Source: Ensifer canadensis (GTDB lineage: Bacteria; Pseudomonadota; Alphaproteobacteria; Rhizobiales; Rhizobiaceae). From it: 64,000 nt of DNA. Each line of letters opens with the position of its first letter. Position 1 is the first letter of the stretch. Of this stretch, positions 26,222 to 34,477 are shown in pieces. The position numbers and the translations under genes were made by a program. The stretch is from positions 124,001 through 188,000 of the forward strand of contig NZ_CP083371.1 of assembly GCF_017488845.2 (NCBI RefSeq). Direction: 5' to 3'. Below the pieces are notes generated by a model. That model made no database searches, was not told the DNA's origin, and saw only the letters and a program-made list of their open reading frames with translations.

Positions 26222-26892
26222 GCCGTTGCGCGCAGGAGATAGCCGAGGTTGCGGATTGCCCTGATCTCGACGCCGGCAGCGACCTCTTCGAGCTTTCGTC
26301 TCAGCCGCGAAAGGTGGGAATCGAGCGCGTTGGAATCGATCTCGTCTTCCATGGCATAGACGGAATCTTCCAGCGTTGCGCGCAGGACCGTGCGGCCCGG
26401 GCGGCGCATAAGCGCCTCCAACGCCAGCCTTTCCCGCCGCAGAAGGTCGAGCGGCTTGTCGTCGACGACCGCTTCGCGATGGCGGAAATCGTAGGTCAAG
26501 CGGCCAACCATGATCTGGTCGGACTTGAGCGTGACGGGACGGCGACCAAGTGCACGAAGGCGCGCCATCAGTTCCTCGACCGCAAACGGTTTGGCGAGAT
26601 AGTCGTCGGCACCGCCATCGAGACCTGCGACGCGGTCGTTGATGGCGCCGAGCGCCGTCAACATCATGATGGGTGCTTCGACGCGCAGCGCGCGCAGCTT
26701 CGGAATAAGGCTGAGGCCTTCGCCGTCGGGAAGGCGACGGTCGAGCACGATCACGTCATACGACCAGAGCTCGACCACGGCCTCTGCGTCGGCGAGCGTC
26801 GAAACATGATCGACGATCACCTGCCGACGCTCGAGCGCGGCCTTCAGGGCCGACGCCATTTCGGGCTCGTCCTCTAGCAGCAGGATGCGCAT
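26218..26892 (-). CDS. OmpR-family response regulator
   Basis: Transcription factor of 224 residues. The receiver domain (1-115) has acidic residues E7/D8/E9, phospho-acceptor D51 in VIVLDRRLP, T79 and K101 in YLAKPF. The C-terminal winged helix (about 130-222) has LTYDFRHREAVVDDKPLDL and SHLSRLRRKLEE, then IRNLGYLL. It starts at 26892 with GGAGAG upstream and is cotranscribed with the kinase at 24758-26221. Confidence 0.92.
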   Translation of the reverse strand: MRILLLEDEPEMASALKAALERRQVIVDHVSTLADAEAVVELWSYDVIVLDRRLPDGEGLSLIPKLRALRVEAPIMMLTALGAINDRVAGLDGGADDYLAKPFAVEELMARLRALGRRPVTLKSDQIMVGRLTYDFRHREAVVDDKPLDLLRRERLALEALMRRPGRTVLRATLEDSVYAMEDEIDSNALDSHLSRLRRKLEEVAAGVEIRAIRNLGYLLRATA

Positions 26893-26978
26893 GCCGATCT
26901 CTCCTGAATGCGGTTCCGAAAGCGCCGGAGCCGCGGTATCGAATGCATCATTTCTCAAATCGGGGCGAGTTGAAGCGC

Positions 26979-27362
26979 TCACTCGCATTCGAGCTTCGGT
27001 TGACGGAAGTTCGTCACATACCAGCGGCCGCCCTGCTGTCGGGCGTAGAATGTATAGAAGCACTCCTGCTCCTCGACATAGCCCGGCGTTACGGTCTCTT
27101 CATAGCGCTGGCCGCGCCGCGTGTCGCGAATCTCACCGCTCGTCGAGCCGGAAACGACGTTGGTGGAGATCTTGCGCCATTGGTAGGCGCGCTGATCCCA
27201 TCCGAGGTCAAGAACGGCGGTCGGCGGTCCGTAGTCGATGACGACCGATTCCACCGGCTGGCCGATATAGTTCTTCATCACGGTGGAGGCGCAGCCGGTC
27301 AGAATGAGGGCTGCGGTGATAGCGATGGCGGCGAAGGTGCCGCGCGCTTTGCAAAAGGGCAT
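26979..27362 (-). CDS. predicted lipoprotein, hypothetical
   Basis: Protein of 127 residues with a bacterial lipoprotein signal: charged start, hydrophobic run AAIAITAALIL and lipobox LTGC (cysteine at about 24). The mature part has several aromatic and charged residues, including CFYTFYARQQGGRWYVTNFRQ, and ends CE, so two more cysteines could form a disulphide. It sits 86 bases upstream of the response regulator on the same strand. No known family assigned. Confidence 0.75.
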   Translation of the reverse strand: MPFCKARGTFAAIAITAALILTGCASTVMKNYIGQPVESVVIDYGPPTAVLDLGWDQRAYQWRKISTNVVSGSTSGEIRDTRRGQRYEETVTPGYVEEQECFYTFYARQQGGRWYVTNFRQPKLECE

Positions 27363-27463
27363 GTTCGATCCCGGGTTCGAATTGTCTACCCCGGAGCTAA
27401 TCTGCCAAGATTACATAGACATTGCGGTCCTATTCGATAGCTTCCCCGACACTTCGACCGGTG

Positions 27464-27814
27464 TCAGGCGGCGCGGTCTGCAGAAGCGACGACGTCGTCG
27501 CCGATACTGGCATAGACCAGCCCCGGTTGAACGATCCATTCGCCCTTGCGCAGCGACTGTACGTCCGGACCTCCGGCAACGTTGCGCGCGGCGACGCCGA
27601 CGAACTGGTATCGAAGCCCGCCGCCGTCGGTCGCTATTTCGCGGATTGGCCGTCCGGCGAGGTATCCGACGACCTGCCCTTCGAAACGCACATTCGCCAG
27701 AATGAAATACTCGGTGGGCAATCTCCGGCTCTGTTTTGGCGCAAGCCTGAATGCGTTTCTCATCTTCATCGTCTGATACTCGTCATAGGATCTGTCGTTT
27801 GCTCCTTGAGGCAT
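27464..27814 (-). CDS. hypothetical protein
   Basis: A 116-residue soluble protein with no signal or membrane segment. Notable segments are RLPTEYFILANVRFEGQVVGYLAG, REIATDGGGLRYQFVGVAARN and GEWIVQPGLVYA, a beta-rich pattern. The start is uncertain: ATG at 27814, with an internal MKMRNAF as an alternative. I do not recognise the family. Confidence 0.55.
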   Translation of the reverse strand: MPQGANDRSYDEYQTMKMRNAFRLAPKQSRRLPTEYFILANVRFEGQVVGYLAGRPIREIATDGGGLRYQFVGVAARNVAGGPDVQSLRKGEWIVQPGLVYASIGDDVVASADRAA

Positions 27815-28194
27815 CGCTGCTGGCCGTGACGCCGCAAAGGAAAGGGGGCCGGCGTCTCAAGCCACCCGAAAGCGGCGCAAGCATGGCAGTGGCGTTCGAG
27901 CGCTGCCTCGGCCGATATTTCATTGGCGCACCGACTGATCACGCGTCGGGGCGCGGCAACACTTAGCCCAAGCGTGCATAGAAAATCGCTTGGGAAGAGG
28001 GAGTTTGGGAATAAGGAAACCGTAAAGCGCGGTGCTGCATAACATCCGTGTCAACGGGCCAAGTGGCCTCGTGGCCTTGGCGCGCGACGTTGACGGGACG
28101 CCATCAGGGCTGTTTGCGGCGCTGGTGTCGCCGCACATGTCTTTGCGCGACATGATACGGCCGGCATCGCTCAACAGATTCGATCGGACGTGCA
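27815..28194. other. intergenic region, no gene seen
   Basis: No supported gene. An imperfect CATGTC...GACATG stem (28136-28154) resembles one arm of the longer palindromic repeat at 33226-33264. Confidence 0.4.
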
Positions 28195-28383
28195 TTAGGA
28201 TTGCTGGACGCAGAAGATCGCGAAGTTGAGAATGAACAGCACAAGAAGGCTCGCGAGAAAGCTTCCGAGGGAGACGAGCGCCCTTTCGCCGGCGGCTTTG
28301 CCACGGTGCTTTTGGGAGAAGATCGTGATGATCGCAACGCCCAGGGATATGCCGGCGACAACCGGCATGGACATCAGCTGCAT
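28195..28383 (-). CDS. small membrane protein, hypothetical
   Basis: A 62-residue protein with two predicted transmembrane helices (about 4-23, VVAGISLGVAIITIF; and about 37-58, SLGSFLASLLVLFILNFAIF) joined by a basic loop QKHRGKAAGER. GGA lies 7 bases before the ATG. Function unknown. Confidence 0.5.
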   Translation of the reverse strand: MQLMSMPVVAGISLGVAIITIFSQKHRGKAAGERALVSLGSFLASLLVLFILNFAIFCVQQS

Positions 28384-28466
28384 CGTGAATCCTGTTTGGC
28401 GGTGCGGAACCTATCGGGCGCGCGCGGTGATCTTGAACGGACCGCCGTGGATGGGACCTACGGAAT

Positions 28467-28688
28467 TCATCCGTTCACCGGCCGGCCGGTGGTCCGACCG
28501 CGGATACGCAGAGCGCCTTCGAGTGCATCCTTGACCTGCATCGCGCGGCGAAGCCCCGGAGACTGGGTCTCGCCCGCGGCCTCGATCGCGTTCTGTGCGT
28601 GGGAGATGGCGATACTGATTTCGGCATCGCTGACCGAACGGTCGAGCGCCAGCGCCTGGGCGGCTGCCTCATTTTCCATTGACATCAT
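28467..28688 (-). CDS. small hypothetical protein
   Basis: A 73-residue helical, acidic protein starting MMSMENEAAAQALALDRSVS and containing SIAISHAQNAIEAAGE and AMQVKDALEGALRIRG. A GGAG ribosome-binding site lies 5 bases upstream of the ATG at 28688, which favours this start over 28763. Function unknown. Confidence 0.55.
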   Translation of the reverse strand: MMSMENEAAAQALALDRSVSDAEISIAISHAQNAIEAAGETQSPGLRRAMQVKDALEGALRIRGRTTGRPVNG

Positions 28689-28858
28689 GTCACTCCATTC
28701 AATCACCCAGCATCGGGTGAGGAGCGTGTACTTAGGTGAAGCTGTGCGCGTCCCCAAGTGCATCGGGCGGCCCGATTCAAGCTATGCTTAATGAACCTTT
28801 AACGCGCGCGGTGAACTGCCGAAGATCGGCGGAGTCGGGCCACGCAGCCTCATGGCCG

Positions 28859-29338
28859 TCACATGCGTTCGCCGGGCAGTTGGCTGGCTTGCCCTACCCA
28901 GTCGGTGAACTGCTCTTCATCGAGTTGGTCGTCTTCGCGAATGTCGAGGTAGCGAACCTCCTTGTGCTTCGACTGGCCGGGCGGCATCGGATTGAGAGAC
29001 GAGCCGCGGAAGAACGCCACCTTGACGTACTTCGTGAAGACATGGATGCCGAGGAACCAGCCCTCACCCTCAATGCCATAGAGCGGAGAGTTCCATTTGA
29101 CGGCCTTGTAGACGCCGGGGACTGTGCGTTCGATCAGCGCGTCGAGGCGCCGGCCGACATCGCTCTTCCAGCCCGGCATCGCGGTGATATAGGCCTGGAC
29201 GGGGGCGTCGCCATAGCCCTTGGCGATCTGCGGGTTGCCACCGGACAGCAGGGGCACGTCGCCGGCCTGAGCCGGTGCCGCGGCGCGTGGTTTGTCTGCC
29301 TTTGCCGCCGCCGGCTTCTTGGATGTCTTGCTGGCCAT
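28859..29338 (-). CDS. DUF1801 (YdhG-like) protein
   Basis: Protein of 159 residues with an Ala/Lys/Pro-rich leader (about 1-27) followed by a DUF1801 domain: VQAYITAMPGWKSDVGRRLDALIERTVPG, VKWNSPLYGIEGEGWFLGIHVFTKYVKVAFFRGSSLNP (in part) and KEVRYLDIRE. Family members are small iron-sulphur-frataxin-like folds of uncertain role. It lies in a run of small minus-strand genes with the membrane, SRPBCC and ArsR genes. Confidence 0.82.
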   Translation of the reverse strand: MASKTSKKPAAAKADKPRAAAPAQAGDVPLLSGGNPQIAKGYGDAPVQAYITAMPGWKSDVGRRLDALIERTVPGVYKAVKWNSPLYGIEGEGWFLGIHVFTKYVKVAFFRGSSLNPMPPGQSKHKEVRYLDIREDDQLDEEQFTDWVGQASQLPGERM

Positions 29339-29349
29339 CGCGCTTTCTC

Positions 29350-29562
29350 CTATCCGGCGGTGCGTCGCCCGCTAAGGTAAGGCAGCACGAACATGTGGAG
29401 ACCGGTGGGCACGAGAATGGCGAGTGGGAACAGGGGTAGGAAATAGACCCATTCGGCGGGCTGCTTGCCTACGCCCAAGGCGATGAAGATGGCGGCGACC
29501 ACCACTGCGAAGACAAGCGACGTCCAGCGGTGAATTTGACGAATCCAGTTGTTCCAGTTCAT
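29350..29562 (-). CDS. small inner-membrane protein
   Basis: A 70-residue protein with two transmembrane helices (about 14-34, SLVFAVVVAAIFIALGV; and 38-60, VYFLPLFPLAILVPTGLHMFVL). The ATG at 29562 follows GGAGG with good spacing. It is 11 bases upstream of the DUF1801 gene and 75 bases after the SRPBCC gene, probably one operon. Function unknown. Confidence 0.7.
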   Translation of the reverse strand: MNWNNWIRQIHRWTSLVFAVVVAAIFIALGVGKQPAEWVYFLPLFPLAILVPTGLHMFVLPYLSGRRTAG

Positions 29563-29637
29563 TGGCACCTCCTCACAATACCAGCCGCAACGGATCGGGC
29601 GATCCGCGTGGCGCGAACTCAAAGAAAGGGTTGGTCT

Positions 29638-30048
29638 TCAGTCCATCCGGCCCAGGACCGCCTCGAGCGCCGAAAGGAATCTCGGCCATCCGGCCGTTGC
29701 ACCCTGATAGTACGGCTGCTGATCTGGCCGGAAACCGGACTGCTCCATGCGCAGCCGGGTACCGGCGCCCGTCGGGGTGAGCGTCCAGGTCACGAGGCTC
29801 TTCAGATCCTTGGTGTCCCAGCTATAGGATAGCGATTTGTTGGGTTCGACCGCCTGCACCTGACAGTCGACGGCGCCCCAGTCGGCAGTCAGATTGAAGC
29901 GGTGCCCACGGTCTGGCTTGAAATTGTTCTTCATCAGCCACTCCTCGATCAGGTGAGGCTGGGTGAGCGCGCGCCAGATCTTCTCCGCCGGATAGGGTAC
30001 CTCCCGTTCGACGATGACGGTGAGCGTTTCGGTTGATGTTTCGGTCAT
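29638..30048 (-). CDS. SRPBCC/AHSA1-family protein
   Basis: A 136-residue START-like ligand-binding protein (activator of Hsp90 ATPase homologue group): VEREVPYPAEKIWRALTQPHLIEEWLM, DWGAVDCQVQAVEPNKSLSYSW and the C-terminal GWPRFLSALEAVL helix. The gene overlaps the preceding ArsR gene by 4 bases. ArsR-SRPBCC pairs are widespread; the ligand is unknown. Confidence 0.88.
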   Translation of the reverse strand: MTETSTETLTVIVEREVPYPAEKIWRALTQPHLIEEWLMKNNFKPDRGHRFNLTADWGAVDCQVQAVEPNKSLSYSWDTKDLKSLVTWTLTPTGAGTRLRMEQSGFRPDQQPYYQGATAGWPRFLSALEAVLGRMD

Positions 30049-30371
30049 TGGTCCATCCTTTTGAGCAAGTCTTCGAGGTCGTCGAAGCGGTTGTGCCAGA
30101 ACCCGGCCATCTGGTTTGCCCAGCCGATCAACGGGTCAAGCGCGCCGTGCTGCGCGCTATAGTGGGTCAGGCGGCCTTCGTGCCGATCTTGCACCAGGCC
30201 GGCGCGCTTCAGGATCCCGAGATGTTTGGAAACGGCAGGCTGCGATATCCCGGCGTGCGCCGTAAGTGCCCCGACCGTCTGGTCGCCGTCGCGGCACAGC
30301 CGCTCAAAGAGCGCCCGTCGCGTCGGATCGGCAAGGGTTTTGAACAGGATCTCGTGCGGCTGTGGCGTCAC
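30045..30371 (-). CDS. ArsR-family transcriptional regulator
   Basis: A 108-residue winged-helix regulator: LFKTLADPTRRALFERLCRDG, VGALTAHAGISQPAVSKHLGILKRAGLV and the wing DRHEGRLTHYSA. No metal-binding cysteine motif is visible, as expected for the ArsR type that accompanies SRPBCC genes. It starts with GTG at 30371 and is translationally coupled to the SRPBCC gene; it probably represses this small operon. Confidence 0.88.
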   Translation of the reverse strand: MTPQPHEILFKTLADPTRRALFERLCRDGDQTVGALTAHAGISQPAVSKHLGILKRAGLVQDRHEGRLTHYSAQHGALDPLIGWANQMAGFWHNRFDDLEDLLKRMDQ

Positions 30372-30515
30372 AATTCAATAACTCGTTGGCTATGGATTGG
30401 ATCAATAACCGCCGAGCTATGGGTAGTCAAGCCCGGTTCTGACGTCGTCGACGTTAGGTACAGCGGCAAACCTTGCGGAAGTCCGTGGCGTTGGAACCCT
30501 TCGTGCTCGAGGGCC

Positions 30516-30920
30516 TCAGGGCCTGCCATCCGTAAACTGCACAAGATCCCAAAGGTTGCCGTAGAGATCCTTGAAGACCGCGACGGTCCCGTAGGGTGCA
30601 TCCTTGGGTTCCCTGACGAATTCGACGCCGCGTGCCACCAGATCGGCGTAGTCGCGCACAAAGTCATCGGTCCGCAGGAAGAGAAAGACGCGGCCACCCG
30701 CCTGGTCGCCGATATAGTTTTCCTGGTGGGGACTGGAAGCGCGGGCGAGTAGCAAGGAGGTGCTGCCGTCGCCGACCGGTTTGACGACGACCCAGCGCTT
30801 GTCCTGTTCCGGTTGATAGCTGTCCTCGACCAAGGCGAACTTCAGCTTGTTCACATAGAAATCGATCGCTTCGTCATAGTCTCGAACAACAATAGCGATG
30901 AGTGCGAGCGCCTGGTTCAT
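30516..30920 (-). CDS. VOC-family (glyoxalase/bleomycin-resistance fold) protein
   Basis: A 134-residue single VOC domain pair: LIAIVVRDYDEAIDFYVNKLKFALVED, KRWVVVKPVGDGSTSLLLARA, GGRVFLFLRTDDFVRDYADL and DLYGNLWDLVQF. Possible metal ligands include the glutamate/histidine positions, but H is missing from the first strand, so enzymatic activity is doubtful. The ATG at 30920 has AGAGGG upstream. It lies 144 bases before the ArsR start on the same strand. Confidence 0.85.
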   Translation of the reverse strand: MNQALALIAIVVRDYDEAIDFYVNKLKFALVEDSYQPEQDKRWVVVKPVGDGSTSLLLARASSPHQENYIGDQAGGRVFLFLRTDDFVRDYADLVARGVEFVREPKDAPYGTVAVFKDLYGNLWDLVQFTDGRP

Positions 30921-31135
30921 TTTACCCTCTGTCCTGTGCTGGAAGTGCGCGGCGTTGCCGGCGTCAGTTTGATCGAGCATCGGCCAGCGTTCTGTGGAAC
31001 GCCACCATCGGTGATCGGCGCGGCCGGGCATGAGGCAGCAGACGGCGTCTAATCTGTCGGATCTACGATGTTGCAATCTTTGCTGGCGGTACCCAGCTAA
31101 CACAAGCGACTTTTGAGGTCGCGGGAGTCTTCGCA

Positions 31136-31939
31136 TTGAGTTTGTCACATGAATTTTTCGGGCGTTCGCCCTTCGAATGGGTGCCGGTCGTCACGGGAGA
31201 GTCCGGAGATTTCGTCTATCAGCGCAGCGACGGACGAGCCTATGCCAAGGTCGCGACGGCGGCCCGGTCGGCCGAGCTTTCCGGAGAGCGCGATCGGCTC
31301 CTGTGGCTGCAGGGCAAAGGCATCCTGACGCCTGAAGTGACTGATTGGCACATTGCCGACGAAGGTGCCTGCCTGATCATTTCTGCAATCGAAGGCATCC
31401 CGGCAGTGGATCTTTCGGCTGCCGACCTACTCGAGGCCTGGCCGTCCATGGCCTGGCAACTCGGCTCTCTCCACGCGCTCGATGCCGGCCAATGCCCATT
31501 CGACCGCGGTCTGGCGCCCATGTTCGCGCGCGCCGCGGACGTGGTGGCCCGGGATGCCGTGAACGCCGATTTTCTTGCGGTCGATGATCAGGAGACACCC
31601 GCCCACGACCTTTTGGCGCGCGTGGAGCGCGAACTTGCGGTTCGCCTCGAGCAGGAAACGGGTGACAGGGTCGTCTGTCACGGTGATCCGTGCATGCCGA
31701 ACTTCATGATCGACCCTCGAACCCTTCGCTGCAGCGGCATGATCGATCTCGGTCGTCTCGGAACGGCGGACCGCTACGCCGATCTGGCGCTGATGACAGC
31801 CAACGCCCGTGAAAGCTGGACGAGTCCGGATCAGGAGCAGCGGGCTTTTGCCATCCTGTTTGATACATTGGGAATTGTAGCACCCGATCGTGCGCGTCTC
31901 GATTTCTACCTGCGTCTCGATCCACTGACGTGGGGCTGA
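31136..31939 (+). CDS. aminoglycoside 3''-O-phosphotransferase (APH(3'')-I-like, StrA-type)
   Basis: Predicted streptomycin kinase of 267 residues, the length of APH(3'')-Ib, which phosphorylates the 3''-OH of streptomycin. The whole chain parallels StrA as I remember it: GESGDFVYQRSDGRAYAK, GERDRLLWL, AADLLEAWPSMAWQLG, the catalytic loop VVCHGDPCMPNFMIDP (Asp and Asn of HGDxxxxN), the metal-binding IDLGRLGTADRYADLAL, and the ending FYLRLDPLTWG. The start is TTG at 31136 with GGGAG 8 bases upstream. It is a single gene without mobile-element neighbours, so it looks like a long-resident homologue rather than a recent acquisition. Confidence 0.88.
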   Translation: MSLSHEFFGRSPFEWVPVVTGESGDFVYQRSDGRAYAKVATAARSAELSGERDRLLWLQGKGILTPEVTDWHIADEGACLIISAIEGIPAVDLSAADLLEAWPSMAWQLGSLHALDAGQCPFDRGLAPMFARAADVVARDAVNADFLAVDDQETPAHDLLARVERELAVRLEQETGDRVVCHGDPCMPNFMIDPRTLRCSGMIDLGRLGTADRYADLALMTANARESWTSPDQEQRAFAILFDTLGIVAPDRARLDFYLRLDPLTWG

Positions 31940-32110
31940 TGGCGCCACCCGTTGATGGGCCGGTTCCAGCGTGAGCCTGATGGCTTGTTTGCGGCTATGA
32001 TGTCTTCGTCGCCGTCCACGCGGAAGGTCACGGGCACGACTTGCATCGTGCCCGTGTTGCGCTATGGCGACAACCGTCTTGCCCGTCGGGCTTGGCGGTT
32101 GCCTTCCACC

Positions 32111-32371
32111 TCAGTTGATCAGAACCGTGGGGGCCCACCGAGGTGATCCCCACGCAGCGATCCAGGGGTCGTCGGGCGGTTCGTCGACTTCGGGAAGCCC
32201 GATATCGCGGCGCATCCGGTTGGAGAGGCCGGTTGTCTGGTTGACCAGTCGGTGATGCCGCCAGGCTGCCCTGACGAGGCCGGCTGTTGTTCTCCAGATG
32301 CCAAATGTACGGCATAGTTCGTCGAGGGCTGCCGGCAGGGTGCCGACAACCGGAAATGATGTTTCACGCAT
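32111..32371 (-). CDS. small DUF1127-like protein
   Basis: An 86-residue protein. The central part (about 25-65), WRTTAGLVRAAWRHHRLVNQ, then RMRRDIGLPE, matches the DUF1127 pattern of a basic helix and an arginine-rich ending with D-I-G-L. DUF1127 proteins are small, mostly uncharacterised rhizobial proteins, some of them RNA-binding regulators of phosphate and carbon metabolism. A C-terminal tail of about 20 residues follows. Confidence 0.6.
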   Translation of the reverse strand: MRETSFPVVGTLPAALDELCRTFGIWRTTAGLVRAAWRHHRLVNQTTGLSNRMRRDIGLPEVDEPPDDPWIAAWGSPRWAPTVLIN

Positions 32372-32500
32372 GTGTTCATCCCGATGCTGCGACGCGATCG
32401 GGTCCTCTAAAAGTTGATTTGGGCTTGGACGCGAATGGTCTCGCGGTGGGCCGGTAGCGTTAGGTCAGTTGGGAAATGCCGAGCCGTCGAAGGTCAGCGT

Positions 32501-32605
32501 TTAGGCGCTTCGTGAACCCGATGGGTCGACGCAGGATGCGAGATGCATCCCGAGCACAGCAACGAATCCACCAGAAGTGCGCATATTAAAGAGAGTATAT
32601 GTCAT
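32501..32605 (-). CDS. possible 34-residue peptide
   Basis: The short frame MTYTLFNMRTSGGFVAVLGM... has a strong ribosome-binding site (AGGAGGCGTGAG directly before the ATG). It would be translated if transcribed. It lies 129 bases upstream of the DUF1127-like gene on the same strand and could be a leader or a small protein. No family recognised. Confidence 0.35.
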   Translation of the reverse strand: MTYTLFNMRTSGGFVAVLGMHLASCVDPSGSRSA

Positions 32606-33225
32606 CTCACGCCTCCTATAGTGTGGGTTGCCGACAATGCAACGTCGCATGAGAGTATTCTCTCCGCAAGTCGCAATTTCGAATTGCAAATATTGATGTG
32701 AGATATGTTGCTGAGTTGCAACACCGTTCTGTTGCCCGGGCATCGATAAACCAGCGCACGCTTGCTCTGCCGTTTCTATGAGACAAGGCTGCTGCCGCAA
32801 AGACTGTCTCTGTGCTAACGGCCGCTGGCGCCCGTCGCCTGGAGCGGTGATCGCGGAAGCGTTCCGCCGTTCTTCTCGCTGCCTTTGCTTGCCGAATTTC
32901 TTAGTGAAACCGGAAGGACGAGGCTTGTCTGGGCGGGTGTGCTTTTCCGGAGCGTGGCACCTGTTGGCCGATTGATGGCGACCGCATTTATCGGCCGGGA
33001 CCCCAGGGGGATGATCCCTGCATTGGATGGCGACCGTTACCCGCGCCTAGACAGTGGCAGGCCAGGCCGGCTTCGCTGTTCGAGCGATGCCAGCCTGTCC
33101 GAGACCATGCATAGGAGTGTGAGCAAAGGCCGCCGATCGCACCGGAAGGGCGGGTCCTACCGGCGGTCGCCTAAGCGCGTCGCGATGTCAAAAATTCAGT
33201 CGCTGCGCTCTGCGCCTTGTCTTTC
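32606..33225. other. intergenic region
   Basis: No gene supported. It holds a short inverted repeat GCAATT-TCG-AATTGC at 32673-32687, which may be an operator. Confidence 0.4.
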
Positions 33226-33264
33226 CATGTCGCGCAAAACTGCTGGGCTTTTTTGCGCGACATG
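33226..33264. repeat. palindromic repeat/terminator-like hairpin
   Basis: Perfect 14-bp arms CATGTCGCGCAAAA / TTTTGCGCGACATG with an 11-base loop, ending 8 bases from the stop codon of the haem-binding gene. Similar CATGTCG...CGACATG palindromes are common in rhizobial intergenic DNA. It may end transcription from the minus-strand operon. Confidence 0.65.
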
Positions 33265-33272
33265 CTTCTGAA

Positions 33273-33761
33273 TTACTTCAGCTGGCCGGCAGCCTTTTCG
33301 ATCGCGGCCGCTGCGCAGGCCTCATCGAGATTGCCACCAGGAGCGCCACCCACGCCGATTGCGCCGATCGTGACGTCACCGGCCTTGATCGGTACACCAC
33401 CGGCGAGCACGAGAAAGCCTTCGATGTTGACCAGCTCGGCTGCGGCCGGGTTCTTGGCGACGTTCTCTGCCATTTTCGAGGTCGGTGTGCGCGAGGATGC
33501 GGACGTGAACGCCTTGGCGCGAGCCGCCTCAACCGTATGCGGTCCGGCGTTGTCGGCGCGCACGAGCGCGCGCAGCACGCCCGCGCGATCGACCACTGCT
33601 GCCGTCACGTTGTGCTTGTCGGCGGCGCAGGCCTGGACCGCATTCGTGGCGATCTCGACGGCGAGGTTCGACGGGATATTCTTTTCGGTCAGCAGTTCGG
33701 CCTGGGCGGTGCCGCTGACGATGACGAGCGCGGAAGCCGTTGCGAGAAGGGTCTTGATCAT
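33273..33761 (-). CDS. secreted haem-binding protein (GlcG/HbpS, DUF336 family)
   Basis: A 162-residue exported protein: signal peptide LLATASALVIVSGTAQAE (cleavage about 22), then a GlcG/HbpS domain with ATNAVQACAADKHNVTAAVVDRAGVLRALVRADNAGPHTVEAARAKAFTS (in part), VLAGGVPIKAGDVTIGAIGVGGAPGGNLDEACAAAAI (in part). Members bind haem or help degrade it. AGGA motifs precede the ATG at 33761. It is encoded 116 bases after a two-component response regulator on the same strand, as HbpS is next to SenS-SenR in Streptomyces. Confidence 0.88.
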   Translation of the reverse strand: MIKTLLATASALVIVSGTAQAELLTEKNIPSNLAVEIATNAVQACAADKHNVTAAVVDRAGVLRALVRADNAGPHTVEAARAKAFTSASSRTPTSKMAENVAKNPAAAELVNIEGFLVLAGGVPIKAGDVTIGAIGVGGAPGGNLDEACAAAAIEKAAGQLK

Positions 33762-33877
33762 GGCGTGGTTCCTGTCCTTTTTCCGGAGGAAGCGTTTCGC
33801 TTTTCCGAAACCAGAACTATCCAATCGGCCCCGCCTGCAGAATCCGCGATGGCACCACCTGGCATAGGTAGGACAAC

Positions 33878-34477
33878 CTATGCCGGTCCCTTATCCGCGA
33901 GCGTTAGCCGCACGAACTCGGCCACCGAACTGGTGCCAAGCTTCTCGGCTATCTTCGCCCGGTGCGCATCGATGGTTCGTGCCGATATGTTGAGCGCTGC
34001 CGCAATCTCCTTGCTTGCCCAACCCAAGGCGACCATATCGAGAACCTCGCGCTCGCGTTCGGTCAGCCGTGCGAGCTGCAGTCGTGCCTCGCGCTTTTCG
34101 AGCCGTGCATCGAAGCTGGCGAATGCCTGCTGCAGCGCCTCCACCAACACCTCGCCGTCCACCGGTTTGGTCAGGAAATCCTGGATACCCGCCTTGAACG
34201 CCCGTCGACAGGCTGCGACGTCGCCATGGCCGGTGATCATGATCGTCGGCCAATCAATGCCGCGCGCGGCCAGTTTCGCGTGCAGTTGCAGCCCCGAAAC
34301 CAAGGGCATGCGCAGATCGACGATAAGGCATCCCGGCTTCTCCTCATCGATATGCGTCAGGAAAGTCTGGGGATCGCCAAATGTTTCGACATTGATGCCA
34401 TAGGTGCTGAGCAGAAAGGCGATCGCTGTCCGTACCGCCTCATCGTCGTCGATCAGATAGACCCGGTATTTGCTCAC
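33878..34477 (-). CDS. FixJ/NarL-type response regulator
   Basis: A 199-residue regulator. The receiver domain (1-118) has D10-D12, phospho-acceptor D54 in CLIVDLRMPL, T82-region ITGHGD and K in FLTKPV. The LuxR-type HTH (about 135-195) has LTEREREVLDMVALGWASKEIAAALNISARTIDAHRAKIAEKLG (in part). It starts with GTG at 34477, overlapping the kinase stop by 4 bases. It should control transcription in response to the kinase at 34474-36081. Confidence 0.93.
   Translation of the reverse strand: MSKYRVYLIDDDEAVRTAIAFLLSTYGINVETFGDPQTFLTHIDEEKPGCLIVDLRMPLVSGLQLHAKLAARGIDWPTIMITGHGDVAACRRAFKAGIQDFLTKPVDGEVLVEALQQAFASFDARLEKREARLQLARLTEREREVLDMVALGWASKEIAAALNISARTIDAHRAKIAEKLGTSSVAEFVRLTLADKGPA

Noticed and set aside
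24650..26242. 530-codon plus-strand open frame
   Set aside because: Antisense to the histidine kinase; no domain resemblance.
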